NCBI RefSeq assembly: GCF_009498035.1
Contig: NZ_CP034550.1
Span: forward strand, 3,844,001-3,908,000
DNA from: Saccharothrix syringae
GTDB taxonomy: Bacteria; Actinomycetota; Actinomycetes; Mycobacteriales; Pseudonocardiaceae
Length of the DNA: 64,000 nucleotides
Direction of reading: 5' to 3'
A program made the position numbers and the translations under genes. The notes beneath the pieces were generated by a model. The model was not told where the DNA came from. It did no database searches and worked only from the letters and a program-made list of their open reading frames with translations. Within the stretch, counting starts at the first letter, position 1. Each line of letters starts with the position of its first letter. Positions 19,287 through 26,847 of the stretch are shown piece after piece.

Positions 19287-19325
19287 GGGGGTGCCGCCGG
19301 CCAGGAGCGCCGGCCCGGTGCCCCC
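19287..19325 (-). terminator. Imperfect GC-rich hairpin after the PIG-L gene
   Basis: On the minus strand GGGGGCACCG pairs with CGGCACCCCC (two G-T pairs), with a self-complementary GCCGGC pair inside. It begins 8 bases past the stop of the PIG-L gene. Its placement fits a terminator; its imperfect stem keeps confidence low. Confidence 0.45.
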
Positions 19326-19332
19326 GAGCCCC

Positions 19333-21183
19333 TCAGAGCCGCTGCCAAGCCCCGAACGGGCTGCTCGCCCCGGCGGCCGCCTGCGTGCGGATGTACACCG
19401 CCCCGTCCGTCCCCACGGTCGCCACCACCACCGCGCCCCGGGCGTCCAGCACCGCCGCCGGGTAGTCGACGATCACCCCGCCCAGGTCCGTCCACGCCCC
19501 GTACCCGGCGTTCGGCCCCCGCTGCATCGTCATGCTCACGCCCGTACCGCCGTTGCGCTGGAACACCACGATGCGCGCGTCCGCCCCCGGCGGCGCCGTG
19601 ACCACCGCCTGCTGACCCACCCCGCCGTGACCGCCGAGCAGCACCGGGGCGGCCTGCCAGCCGCCCGCCGTCTGCACGGTGACCACGACCTCCTCCGTGT
19701 CCGCCCGCCGGTACAGCACCTCGACCCGCCCGTCCTGCGACAGCGCCGCCGACGGCGGACTGGCCGGCACGGCCGACGGCAGGGTCTCGTCGCGCGTGAA
19801 ACCGCCGTTGGGCTGCTGCTGGTACCACCGCAGGAGCCGGGACCGGGTCGACGCGAACAGCTCGATGCGCCCCTGCGGCGTCCGCACCGCGCTCAGCCCG
19901 TCCTGCACGTCCGTGCCGAACAGGTCCACCCAGTCGCTCCACCCGGTCGCCGTGCGGTACTTCGTGCTGACCCCGCCGCCGCCGTTCTTGACGAACACCT
20001 GCAACCGCCCGTCGGCGTTGGCCGCCACCGCGGGCAGGCCCACCTGGTCGGCGTTGCCGAGGGCGCTGTTGGGGTTGCCCAGGTCCGTCCACGGCCCGCT
20101 CCAGCCGCCGTTGGGCGCGTTCTGCCGCAGGGACAGCAGGTGGTGGTCGGACTGCCGCCGCGCGAAGACCTCCATCGTCCCGTCCGGGTTCGAGGCCACC
20201 GCCAGGGCCTGCGCGAGCGGCCCGCCGGCGTCCGCGAGCCCGCCCGGCCCCGCCCACGGACCGGACGGCGTCTGCCAGTACGCGTACGGCACCCCGCCGC
20301 GCACGACGAACACCTGCGGCCGCCCGTCGGCGTTGCGCCCGGCCCACGCGGTGCCGCGCGGCCAGCGGTAGTTCATGCCCACCAGGTACCGGCGCAGCCC
20401 GGTGTTGCCGTCGTAGCGCAGGTACTGGTCGAAGATCGAGCTTTTGCGCGCCACGGTCGACGACGACAGGTTGTTCGGCACGCTGGTGTTGTTGTAGTCG
20501 CGGTAGTTCACCTGCGCCGGCTGCCCGCCGTAGGAGCGGACGGCGTCGTCGGTGAACCGGGCGGCGGCGACGTGGTCGGAGTGGTCGACGTCGTACCGGG
20601 CGTCGGGCAGCGGGTCCTGGGCACGCACGAGCGTCGGCCGGTAGGCGCGCATCAGGTCCGCCAACGCGGTGACGACGGCGGCCCGGTCGTAGGAGTACGA
20701 CTGCGTCACCAGCCCGCCGGCGGGGATCACGGTCCGGTCGGTGACCCCACCGTCCCGCACCGCGCCCAACTGGCCGTCCCGCAGGTTCAGGAACACCAGC
20801 TGCACGTCGGTCCGCCCGACCAGGACGTACCGCTCGGCCTGCCGACCGGCCACGGTCACCAGCCCGCCGGCCCACTCCTCCTGGCCACCGGGGTTCACGT
20901 CGGGCACGCCCGCCATCCGCGCGTAGGCGTCCTGGATGCCGCGCTGCCGGTTGCGGGCGCGTTCCTCGTCGGTGCTGCCCGCGCCGGTGATCTGCCCGGC
21001 GGTGACGAACACGGTCACCGTGGGGGTCCGGGTGCTGATCGTGAGGTCGATGTCGGGGTTCATGAACAGCAGGTCGTCGTCCTCGTGCGCCACGACCTGC
21101 ATGTAGAGGTCCGCGGCCTCCGGCGTCGTCCACCCGATCGACACCAACGCGGCCACCAGCACGGCCGTCAACGCACGCCTCAT
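19333..21183 (-). CDS. Secreted PIG-L deacetylase fused to a beta-propeller lectin-like domain
   Basis: The 616-residue protein has a signal peptide (about 1-23) and an N-terminal PIG-L/LmbE metal-dependent deacetylase domain with the zinc motif AHEDD (His33, Asp35, Asp36) and the second motif HSDH (His201, His204). PIG-L enzymes deacetylate N-acetylglucosamine conjugates. From about residue 265 the chain has five to six repeats with WTDLG or QVFVK/EVFAR-type strands, a fucose-lectin/PLL-like propeller that probably binds glycans. The usual AHPDD has become AHEDD, a small but notable change. The start ATG 21183 directly precedes the signal peptide. The likely role is trimming N-acetyl groups from extracellular glycans such as chitin or peptidoglycan fragments. 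Confidence 0.85.
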   Translation of the reverse strand: MRRALTAVLVAALVSIGWTTPEAADLYMQVVAHEDDDLLFMNPDIDLTISTRTPTVTVFVTAGQITGAGSTDEERARNRQRGIQDAYARMAGVPDVNPGGQEEWAGGLVTVAGRQAERYVLVGRTDVQLVFLNLRDGQLGAVRDGGVTDRTVIPAGGLVTQSYSYDRAAVVTALADLMRAYRPTLVRAQDPLPDARYDVDHSDHVAAARFTDDAVRSYGGQPAQVNYRDYNNTSVPNNLSSSTVARKSSIFDQYLRYDGNTGLRRYLVGMNYRWPRGTAWAGRNADGRPQVFVVRGGVPYAYWQTPSGPWAGPGGLADAGGPLAQALAVASNPDGTMEVFARRQSDHHLLSLRQNAPNGGWSGPWTDLGNPNSALGNADQVGLPAVAANADGRLQVFVKNGGGGVSTKYRTATGWSDWVDLFGTDVQDGLSAVRTPQGRIELFASTRSRLLRWYQQQPNGGFTRDETLPSAVPASPPSAALSQDGRVEVLYRRADTEEVVVTVQTAGGWQAAPVLLGGHGGVGQQAVVTAPPGADARIVVFQRNGGTGVSMTMQRGPNAGYGAWTDLGGVIVDYPAAVLDARGAVVVATVGTDGAVYIRTQAAAGASSPFGAWQRL

Positions 21184-21566
21184 GCCGCCCCCTCATGCGC
21201 GTCCTGATCGGCAGCTTGCCACCGCGACGAGCGGCGACCGGTCACGTCACCCGGTCGGACTCGCGCCGGACGGGGGCCACTGGTCCTCCGTGGAGAACCC
21301 CTGGCAGCAAGACCGGAGGGCGAGACTCCGAATGGCGGCGTCCTCTGCCAGAAGACGCGCGATGGCCTGGCGGTCGTCGTGACCTCGGAGGAAGTGAGCA
21401 CCGGTCGCGCGACCGGTGCTCGTCGTCTCCGCGGCCACCGGGTTCCGGTCTCCTCCGCGTCCTCACCGCCCGTCAACGCCCTCCCGGCGAACGCCTTCGG
21501 TCTTGACCACCGCCACCCCGCGTGACCAGATTCCACGTCAGTTCGACCGTCAACGAGGAGGTCGTG
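21184..21566. other. Divergent intergenic region with a 26-bp perfect palindrome
   Basis: This 383-base region separates the divergent PIG-L and SGNH genes. It holds a perfect palindrome at 21396-21421 with 13-bp arms (GAGCACCGGTCGC and its complement). Short open frames cross it on both strands but none has a ribosome binding site or a recognisable product. GAGGAGG at 21555-21561 is the ribosome binding site of the plus-strand gene. The palindrome is either an operator shared by both genes or a terminator left from a lost gene. Confidence 0.6.
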
Positions 21567-22820
21567 ATGCCCCTGCTTCGACACCCGGTGCTACCGGCGG
21601 TGCTCGCCGTCGTGCTCACCTGGGCCGGTGCCGCCGCCAGCGCGCAACCCGCCACCGCCGCGCTGCCCACCGCCGCCGTCGCGCTCGGCGACAGCTTCGT
21701 CAGCGGCGAGGGCGCGGGCGCCTACCAGCCGGTGACCGACGTCAACGGGGTGCCCCAGGGCTTCCCGGGCTGGTCCGCGCCCAACGACAACGCCTTCTTC
21801 TGCCACCGGTCCGCCAACGCCTCCCTGCACCGGGCCGACCTGCCCGGCATCCAGGCCCGGTTCAACCTCGCCTGCTCGGGCGGCCAGCCGCACGACATCG
21901 CGAACCCCTCGGGCAACCGGCCCAAGGGCCGGACCGTCGCCTCCCAGCTCGACCAGCTCCGCGCGGTGGCGGGCACCCACGACATCGACCTGGTCCTGGT
22001 CGGCCTCGGCTCGAACAACGGCTCGTTCACCTTCGGCGACGTGGCCACGCTGTGCGCCAACCGCTTCATCGCCGACGCCTGGACCGGCTGGTGGGAGTTC
22101 TGGGCCTACCTGGGCGGCCCGGTGCCGCAGGAGCCGTGCGCGGTGTCCGACCTCGCCACCGAGGACGAGATCGCGGCGGTCACCGCCGAGACCACCGCGG
22201 CCCTGCGCCAACTGCTCACCACCCTGGACCGGGTCGACGCCGACGGCCGGCACCGGGTGGTCCTCCAGGACTACACCAACCCGCTGCCCCTGGACCTCGC
22301 CGCCGAGTACCACGAGGAGGACGGGCGCACCGACACCCGCGACAAGTTCCGCGACCTCGGCGCCGAGCGCTACGCCGCGGGCTGCCCGGTGCACCGCGCC
22401 AGCCTCGCTCCGGGCCACGTGTTCTCGTCCCGGCTGGGCACCGTGGTGCAGGGCGCGCACGCCGCGCTGTCCGCCGAGTTCCCCAACGCCGACCTGGTCC
22501 TGCTCAACGTGCAGCGCGCCTTCGACGGCGCGCGGCTGTGCGAGCAGGGCGGCAGCCCGGCGAACGCCCTGGCCACCCCCATCCGGCTCCAGGACGGCCC
22601 GAGCGGCACCTTCGTCACCAGCCTGGCGGGCAAGGACAAGATCGACGTGCAGCGCATCGCCAACACCTGCGTGACGTACTTCCAGACGTGCCAGGAGTCG
22701 TGGCACCCCAGCGCCGCCGGTCACGCGGTGCTGGGCCGCTGCCTCACCGGTGCCGCCGCCACGACGGCCCGGGGCGTGGCCTGCGTCCGGTCGGCGGACG
22801 GCACGATCACCGTCGGCTGA
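21567..22820 (+). CDS. Secreted SGNH hydrolase
   Basis: The 417-residue protein has a signal peptide (about 1-32) and then the SGNH block I VALGDSFVSGEGAG with nucleophile Ser43. A block with ACSGGQPHDI supplies the oxyanion Gly, LVGLGSNNGSF replaces the usual GGND motif, and SWHPSAAGH carries the catalytic His (D/W-x-x-H arrangement). It is larger than ordinary GDSL esterases, with an inserted acidic segment (around ATEDEIAAVTAE) and several cysteines suited to extracellular folding. The likely role is an extracellular esterase on lipids or acylated polysaccharides. The ATG at 21567 is fixed by GAGGAGG five bases upstream. The altered GSNN oxyanion residue is the point to check if activity is tested. 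Confidence 0.84.
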   Translation: MPLLRHPVLPAVLAVVLTWAGAAASAQPATAALPTAAVALGDSFVSGEGAGAYQPVTDVNGVPQGFPGWSAPNDNAFFCHRSANASLHRADLPGIQARFNLACSGGQPHDIANPSGNRPKGRTVASQLDQLRAVAGTHDIDLVLVGLGSNNGSFTFGDVATLCANRFIADAWTGWWEFWAYLGGPVPQEPCAVSDLATEDEIAAVTAETTAALRQLLTTLDRVDADGRHRVVLQDYTNPLPLDLAAEYHEEDGRTDTRDKFRDLGAERYAAGCPVHRASLAPGHVFSSRLGTVVQGAHAALSAEFPNADLVLLNVQRAFDGARLCEQGGSPANALATPIRLQDGPSGTFVTSLAGKDKIDVQRIANTCVTYFQTCQESWHPSAAGHAVLGRCLTGAAATTARGVACVRSADGTITVG

Positions 22821-22824
22821 AGCG

Positions 22825-22854
22825 GGTGCGGCCCGGGAACCCCCGGGCCGCACC
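22825..22854. terminator. Bidirectional terminator, 13-bp perfect stem
   Basis: Left arm GGTGCGGCCCGGG (22825-22837) and right arm CCCGGGCCGCACC (22842-22854) enclose AACC. It lies between the convergent SGNH gene (stop 22820) and the thaumatin-like gene (stop 22860), so it should end both transcripts. Confidence 0.85.
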
Positions 22855-22859
22855 GGTTC

Positions 22860-23603
22860 TCAGGCCACCGGGTGGAACGTGACGGTGAAGCCGGTGCACT
22901 GGCGGCACTGCCGGACGACCTGGTTGCCCGGTTCGGTGTCGTGCCGGGACCACGCGTACGCCTTCGGGCAGCGGGACGACAGGGCGTTGCTGTAGGCGGT
23001 CCTGGCGTCCCGGTCGGGGTTGGTGCACAGCATCGGCCTGCCGTCGGGCCAGCGGGTCAGGTTCTCCGGCGGGCAGTAGGGCAGGAGGTTCTCCGGGCAG
23101 CCCACGGCGGTGCACTCGGTGGAGCCCGGTGGCGTCACCCCGTCGCGCGCCTCGATGGTGATGGGCAGGGAGAACGCGTTGACGTAGCTGACGTTGTACC
23201 AGGGCGCCAGCCAGTCGCCGCGGTCGAAGTTGAACTCCGCCAGGCTCGCCGGCTGCTCGCCGGTGGTGCAGCGGTCCGCCTGGGGGCCGCAGTCGGCGAC
23301 GCGGCAGCGGAACGTGCTGCCGGGCGTGCCGGTGCAGTCCTGCCGGGCGAAGAACTTGCCGCGCCAGTGGTTCGGGCCGGCCGACTCCGGGATGGTGATG
23401 GTGGCGGACTGGCCGTTCTGCAGGGTGGGCAGGCCGGTCAGGGCGCGCGAGCCGTCGGCGTTGACCGTGCTGCCGATCCACACCGTCCGGCCGGACCGGT
23501 TGACGAAGGTGACCGTGTGGTCGGCCGCGGCGGCGGTGGTGACGGGGGTGGTGACGGCGAGCGCGGCGATGGCGGTGACCACCGCGCACAGGAACTTGCG
23601 CAT
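22860..23603 (-). CDS. Secreted thaumatin-like protein
   Basis: The 247-residue protein has a signal peptide (about 1-27). The mature chain begins TVTFVNRSGRTVWIGS, the first strand of thaumatin-like domains. The RGDWLAPWYNVSYVNAFSLPITIEA segment matches the hallmark stretch that leads into the family's acidic cleft, and there are about eleven cysteines for disulfides. Plant and fungal members bind or cleave beta-1,3-glucans and inhibit fungi; bacterial roles are little known. It is encoded 17 bases downstream of a GH128 beta-1,3-glucanase gene, which strongly suggests joint action on fungal or algal glucan. The ATG at 23603 follows a GGAGGAG site. Catalytic activity is not claimed. Confidence 0.86.
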   Translation of the reverse strand: MRKFLCAVVTAIAALAVTTPVTTAAAADHTVTFVNRSGRTVWIGSTVNADGSRALTGLPTLQNGQSATITIPESAGPNHWRGKFFARQDCTGTPGSTFRCRVADCGPQADRCTTGEQPASLAEFNFDRGDWLAPWYNVSYVNAFSLPITIEARDGVTPPGSTECTAVGCPENLLPYCPPENLTRWPDGRPMLCTNPDRDARTAYSNALSSRCPKAYAWSRHDTEPGNQVVRQCRQCTGFTVTFHPVA

Positions 23604-23620
23604 CGCTCCTCCGGGGAAGG

Positions 23621-24445
23621 TCAGGTGACGGACCGGTAGGCCACGCCCGTGGCGTTGGGCGTGGTCCCGTCGTAGAGGCCGGTCGGGCTGGTCCGCGTTG
23701 ACAGGGAGAACCACGCGAACCGCTCCACGTAGGGCAGGCCGTTGAGCATGGCGGTGGAGCGGCGCACGAAGTCGGCCTGCCTGGTCTGGTCCGGGTACGC
23801 CGGCTGCGGGCCGGTGAAGTCGATCAGCCCGTACTCGGTGAGCCAGATCGGCTTGCGGTAGCGGTTGTAGACCGCTTGGACGTAGCTCTGCAGGTGACCG
23901 GTGGCGGCGGTGGAGAAGTCGCTGCCGTACCAGTGCAGGGGGATGAAGTCGACCCGGTACCCGCGCGCGGCGGCGCCGCTCATGAACCGGTCGAGCCAGC
24001 CGCCCGCGCGGTCGCCGCCGAACGCGACTGCGGGTGCGCCGAGCCGCATGCCGGTGGCCTGGAGCCGCGGCCACAGGGCGAGCGCCTGCTCCACCGACAT
24101 GTTCGCCTGGCCGGCCATGTCGGGTTCGTTGAAGCCGAGCAGGGTGGTGCCCAGCGACCGGGCCCGGTTCAGCTCGGTGTCGTTGACCGCGCCCGCGCCC
24201 CAGATCATCGGCACGAACTCGACGCCGGGTGGCGTGGTGACGCCCTGCGTGTCCGACGCCCAGGTGTAGTACCAGCCGGCCCGCACGTCGGCGAGCGCGG
24301 CGGCGACACCGGGGTGGTTGTTGACGCTCACGCCCTTCTTCGTCGCGGCGGCCGCGGCCGGGACGGTCGTGGCCGGGGCGGTGAGCACGCCGACGGCGGC
24401 GAGCACCGCCAGGGCCGCGGCGAGCAGTCGTCTTGGGCCTCGCAT
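23621..24445 (-). CDS. Secreted GH128 endo-beta-1,3-glucanase
   Basis: The 274-residue protein has a signal peptide (about 1-34) and a single glycosyl hydrolase catalytic core of the GH128 family. The acid/base Glu107 is in LLGFNEPDMAGQ and the nucleophile Glu204 in PIWLTEYGL, with the conserved GWYYTWASD, FVPMIWGA and FIPLHWYG strands of the small TIM barrel. GH128 enzymes cut beta-1,3-glucans such as laminarin, curdlan and fungal wall glucan. There is no carbohydrate-binding module; the co-transcribed thaumatin-like protein may supply binding. A CelR-type operator lies 50 bases upstream of the ATG at 24445. This is the first gene of a two-gene operon. Confidence 0.9.
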   Translation of the reverse strand: MRGPRRLLAAALAVLAAVGVLTAPATTVPAAAAATKKGVSVNNHPGVAAALADVRAGWYYTWASDTQGVTTPPGVEFVPMIWGAGAVNDTELNRARSLGTTLLGFNEPDMAGQANMSVEQALALWPRLQATGMRLGAPAVAFGGDRAGGWLDRFMSGAAARGYRVDFIPLHWYGSDFSTAATGHLQSYVQAVYNRYRKPIWLTEYGLIDFTGPQPAYPDQTRQADFVRRSTAMLNGLPYVERFAWFSLSTRTSPTGLYDGTTPNATGVAYRSVT

Positions 24446-24494
24446 GCGCCTCGATCCTCCGTGAGTCTGTGGGAACCGTGTGCGGCGGCGGACG

Positions 24495-24508
24495 TGAGAG
24501 CGCTCCCA
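24495..24508. promoter_or_regulatory. CelR/LacI-type operator upstream of the glucanase operon
   Basis: TGAGAGCGCTCCCA differs by one base from the palindromic CelR box of cellulolytic actinomycetes (TGGGAGCGCTCCCA). It lies 50 bases upstream of the GH128 start, where it could block transcription. CelR-type LacI repressors release the box on binding cello- or other beta-gluco-oligosaccharides. No LacI gene is in this window, so the regulator would act from elsewhere. Confidence 0.7.
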
Positions 24509-24587
24509 TCCAGGGTGGAGGTGGTCTGGACCGCTGTCAACCCGCTGATGGCGGTGTACTTCACCGCCGACCTGCCCGCCGGAACCG

Positions 24588-24830
24588 TCAGCCCATGACC
24601 AGGAGAACGGTGATCAGGAAGTACAGGAAGTACAGGATGACGACCACCCCGATCGTGGTGGCGACGATCCGGAAGGCGGAGTGGCGGTTCGCGGCCCGCC
24701 CGGGCGAGTCGTGCGGCACCGGCGACCGCGGGTTCAGGACGCGTTGCTTCGCCGCCTCGAACTCGGCTTCCGACAAGGCGCCCGACCTGCGCAAGCGTTC
24801 GAGCCTTTCCAGTTCATCCGCCACGCCCAT
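24588..24830 (-). CDS. Small SHOCT-domain membrane protein
   Basis: The 80-residue protein has an N-terminal SHOCT motif (LERLERLRRSGALSEAEFEAAKQRVL, residues about 8-33), a short charged linker and one C-terminal membrane helix (IVATTIGVVVILYFLYFLITVLLV). SHOCT domains are short oligomerisation modules found at the ends of many bacterial membrane proteins; the molecular role is unknown. The start ATG at 24830 gives the usual length. It lies alone between the glucanase operon and the amidotransferase gene, with 84 bases separating it from the latter, so co-transcription with the amidotransferase gene is possible. Confidence 0.78.
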   Translation of the reverse strand: MGVADELERLERLRRSGALSEAEFEAAKQRVLNPRSPVPHDSPGRAANRHSAFRIVATTIGVVVILYFLYFLITVLLVMG

Positions 24831-24914
24831 GCTCCTGCCCCCTCCAGTCGCACCGGGGTCCGGAGCCTAGCCGTCCGAACGACCCGCCGGGGGCCGGTCG
24901 ACGGAAGTGCCTGC

Positions 24915-26750
24915 TCAGGTGAGCTTGAGCGTCGGCTTCGCGATGTCCAACCACGCGTCCACGTCGAGGATGCGCTCGAAGGTGAACCGCGCCGCCGGGT
25001 CCACCTCGGCCGGGTCCGCGGCCACCGCCCGGGCCACCTTCGCCGGGTCGCACATGAACAGCGCGTCGCCGTTCGGCGCGGCCAGCACGTCGCGCACCTG
25101 CTCCTGGAGCGCGGCCACGTACCGGAGGTCCTGCGTCGACGGGTAGCCGCTCTTCCGCCTGGCCGCCACCGACTCGGGGACGACGTCCCGGGCCGCCGCG
25201 CGCAGGAGGCTTTTCTCGTGCCCGTCGGAGGTGTGCATGGACCAGGGCACGTTGTACAGGTACTCCACCAGGCGGTAGTCGCAGAACGGAACCCTGGTCT
25301 CCACGCCCGCGCGCATCGCGATGCGGTCCAGCCGGTCCTCCAGGGTGCGCATGAACCGGGTCAGGCCGAGGTAGGCGATCTCGCGCTGCCTGCGCCTGCG
25401 GTCGTCCTCACCATCGAGGTGGGGCACCTCGGTCAGCGCCAGGTGGTAGCTGTCCCGGCTGAACGCGGGCAGGTCGATCAGGTCGATGAACTCCCGGCTC
25501 ATGTACGCGGCCGTGTTCAGCTGGGGCCAGGCCACGAACCACGGGAAGTCGTCGCCCGTGCGCACGGCCTCGGCGTGGTGCCAGAGGTGGCCCATGAAGA
25601 TCTCGTCACCGGCCTCGCCGCTCAACGCCACCGTCACGTGCTCCTTGAGGGCCTTGAACAACAGGAACAGCGAGCTGTTCATGTCGCCCATGCCGTACGG
25701 GGCGTCCCACGCGGCGACGACCTCGCGGCGGACCTCCGGGTCGGACAGGGCGCGGTGGTCGAGCACCAGGTGGCGGTGGTCCGTGCCGACGTGCGCCACC
25801 ACGTCGGCGATGTAGGGGCCGTCGGCGCTGAGCCGGATCGAGTCGGCGGTGAAGTTCTCCGCCTGGTTCGGGAAGTCCACCGAGAACGTGCGCACGACCT
25901 CGCCGCGCGGGCGCAGGGTGCGGTCGGCCAGGCCGGTGAGGACGCTGGAGTCCAGGCCGCCGGACAGCAGGACGCCCCGGGGCACGTCGGCGACCAGCTC
26001 GTGCGCGACGTTGTCCTCCAGCATCTCCCGGACCTTGTGGACCGTGGTCTCCTCGTCGTCCTCGTGCGGCGCGGCGGTCAGCCGCCAGTAGGTGTGCTGC
26101 CGCAGGCCCGAGCGGTCGACCGTGATCACGGTGCCGGGCTGGACGATCTTCACGCCCGACCAGACGCCCTCGTCGTAGGTCGGGAAGCCCAGCAGCAGCC
26201 TGCGGATGCCGTCGGTGTCGACCACCGGCTCCACCAGCGGGTGCGCCAGGATCGCCTTCGGCTCGGAGCCGAACACGATGCCGTCCTCGGTGGGGAAGTA
26301 GTGCAGCGGCTTGGTGCCCAGGCGGTCGCGGATGAGGACCATGCGCTCGTCTCGGCCGTCCCACAGGCCGATCGCGCACATGCCGACCATCCGCTCGGCG
26401 ACGGCCACGCCCCACTCCAGGTAGCCGCGCAGCACGACTTCGGTGTCGCTGGAGGTGCGGAACCGGTGCCCGCGCCGGCGCAGCTCGTCGCGCAGCTCGA
26501 CGAAGTTGTAGGTCTCGCCGCTGTAGGACAGCACGACCTGGCCGTCCGGGGTGTCGACCGCCATCGGCTGGGTGCCGCCGGGCAGGTCGATGATGGAGAG
26601 CCTGCGGTGCCCGAGGGCGGCGTGGGTGCCGGTCCAGATGCCCCACTCGTCCGGGCCGCGCTGCCGCATGACGTGCGTCATGGCCTCGATCGTGGGGCGC
26701 TCATCGGTCAGATCGCGGTCGAACGATACCCAGCCGGCAACTCCGCACAC
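24915..26750 (-). CDS. asnB: Glutamine-dependent asparagine synthetase-type amidotransferase
   Basis: The 611-residue protein has an N-terminal class II glutamine amidotransferase domain with nucleophile Cys2 (MCGVAGW), RGPDEWG and SYSGETYNF loops. The C-terminal synthetase domain has the ATP pyrophosphatase loop SGGLDSS (263-269) and SGEAGDEIF. It hydrolyses glutamine and passes ammonia to an acyl-adenylate, classically aspartate. Paralogues in natural-product loci (OxyD-like) make amides of other carboxylic acids. The GTG at 26750 is required to place the catalytic cysteine at position 2. Divergent placement 97 bases from the AurF-type oxygenase and polyketide synthase genes suggests a pathway role, but a housekeeping asparagine synthetase cannot be excluded. 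Confidence 0.87.
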   Translation of the reverse strand: MCGVAGWVSFDRDLTDERPTIEAMTHVMRQRGPDEWGIWTGTHAALGHRRLSIIDLPGGTQPMAVDTPDGQVVLSYSGETYNFVELRDELRRRGHRFRTSSDTEVVLRGYLEWGVAVAERMVGMCAIGLWDGRDERMVLIRDRLGTKPLHYFPTEDGIVFGSEPKAILAHPLVEPVVDTDGIRRLLLGFPTYDEGVWSGVKIVQPGTVITVDRSGLRQHTYWRLTAAPHEDDEETTVHKVREMLEDNVAHELVADVPRGVLLSGGLDSSVLTGLADRTLRPRGEVVRTFSVDFPNQAENFTADSIRLSADGPYIADVVAHVGTDHRHLVLDHRALSDPEVRREVVAAWDAPYGMGDMNSSLFLLFKALKEHVTVALSGEAGDEIFMGHLWHHAEAVRTGDDFPWFVAWPQLNTAAYMSREFIDLIDLPAFSRDSYHLALTEVPHLDGEDDRRRRQREIAYLGLTRFMRTLEDRLDRIAMRAGVETRVPFCDYRLVEYLYNVPWSMHTSDGHEKSLLRAAARDVVPESVAARRKSGYPSTQDLRYVAALQEQVRDVLAAPNGDALFMCDPAKVARAVAADPAEVDPAARFTFERILDVDAWLDIAKPTLKLT

Positions 26751-26796
26751 GGTGTGCTCCCTCCGCTCAAGGCGACCGTAGCGAGGGCCCCCGGCT

Positions 26797-26826
26797 TTGG
26801 AAATCGGGCACGGGTCGCGGTAGGGG
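26797..26826 (+). promoter_or_regulatory. Candidate promoter of the AurF-PKS operon
   Basis: TTGGAA (26797-26802) and TAGGGG (26821-26826) are 18 bases apart on the plus strand, within the 97-base gap between the divergent amidotransferase and oxygenase genes. TAGGGGT recurs at 26841, just before the ATG. Because the downstream genes are tightly packed, this may drive the whole operon up to the glycosyltransferase. Confidence 0.4.
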
Positions 26827-26847
26827 TGGCCGCGGCAAAGTAGGGGT

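Noticed and set aside
24915..26750. The amidotransferase as a maker of a malonamyl starter (OxyD-like)
   Set aside because: A KSQ loading module needs a free carboxyl to lose as CO2, which malonamate lacks.
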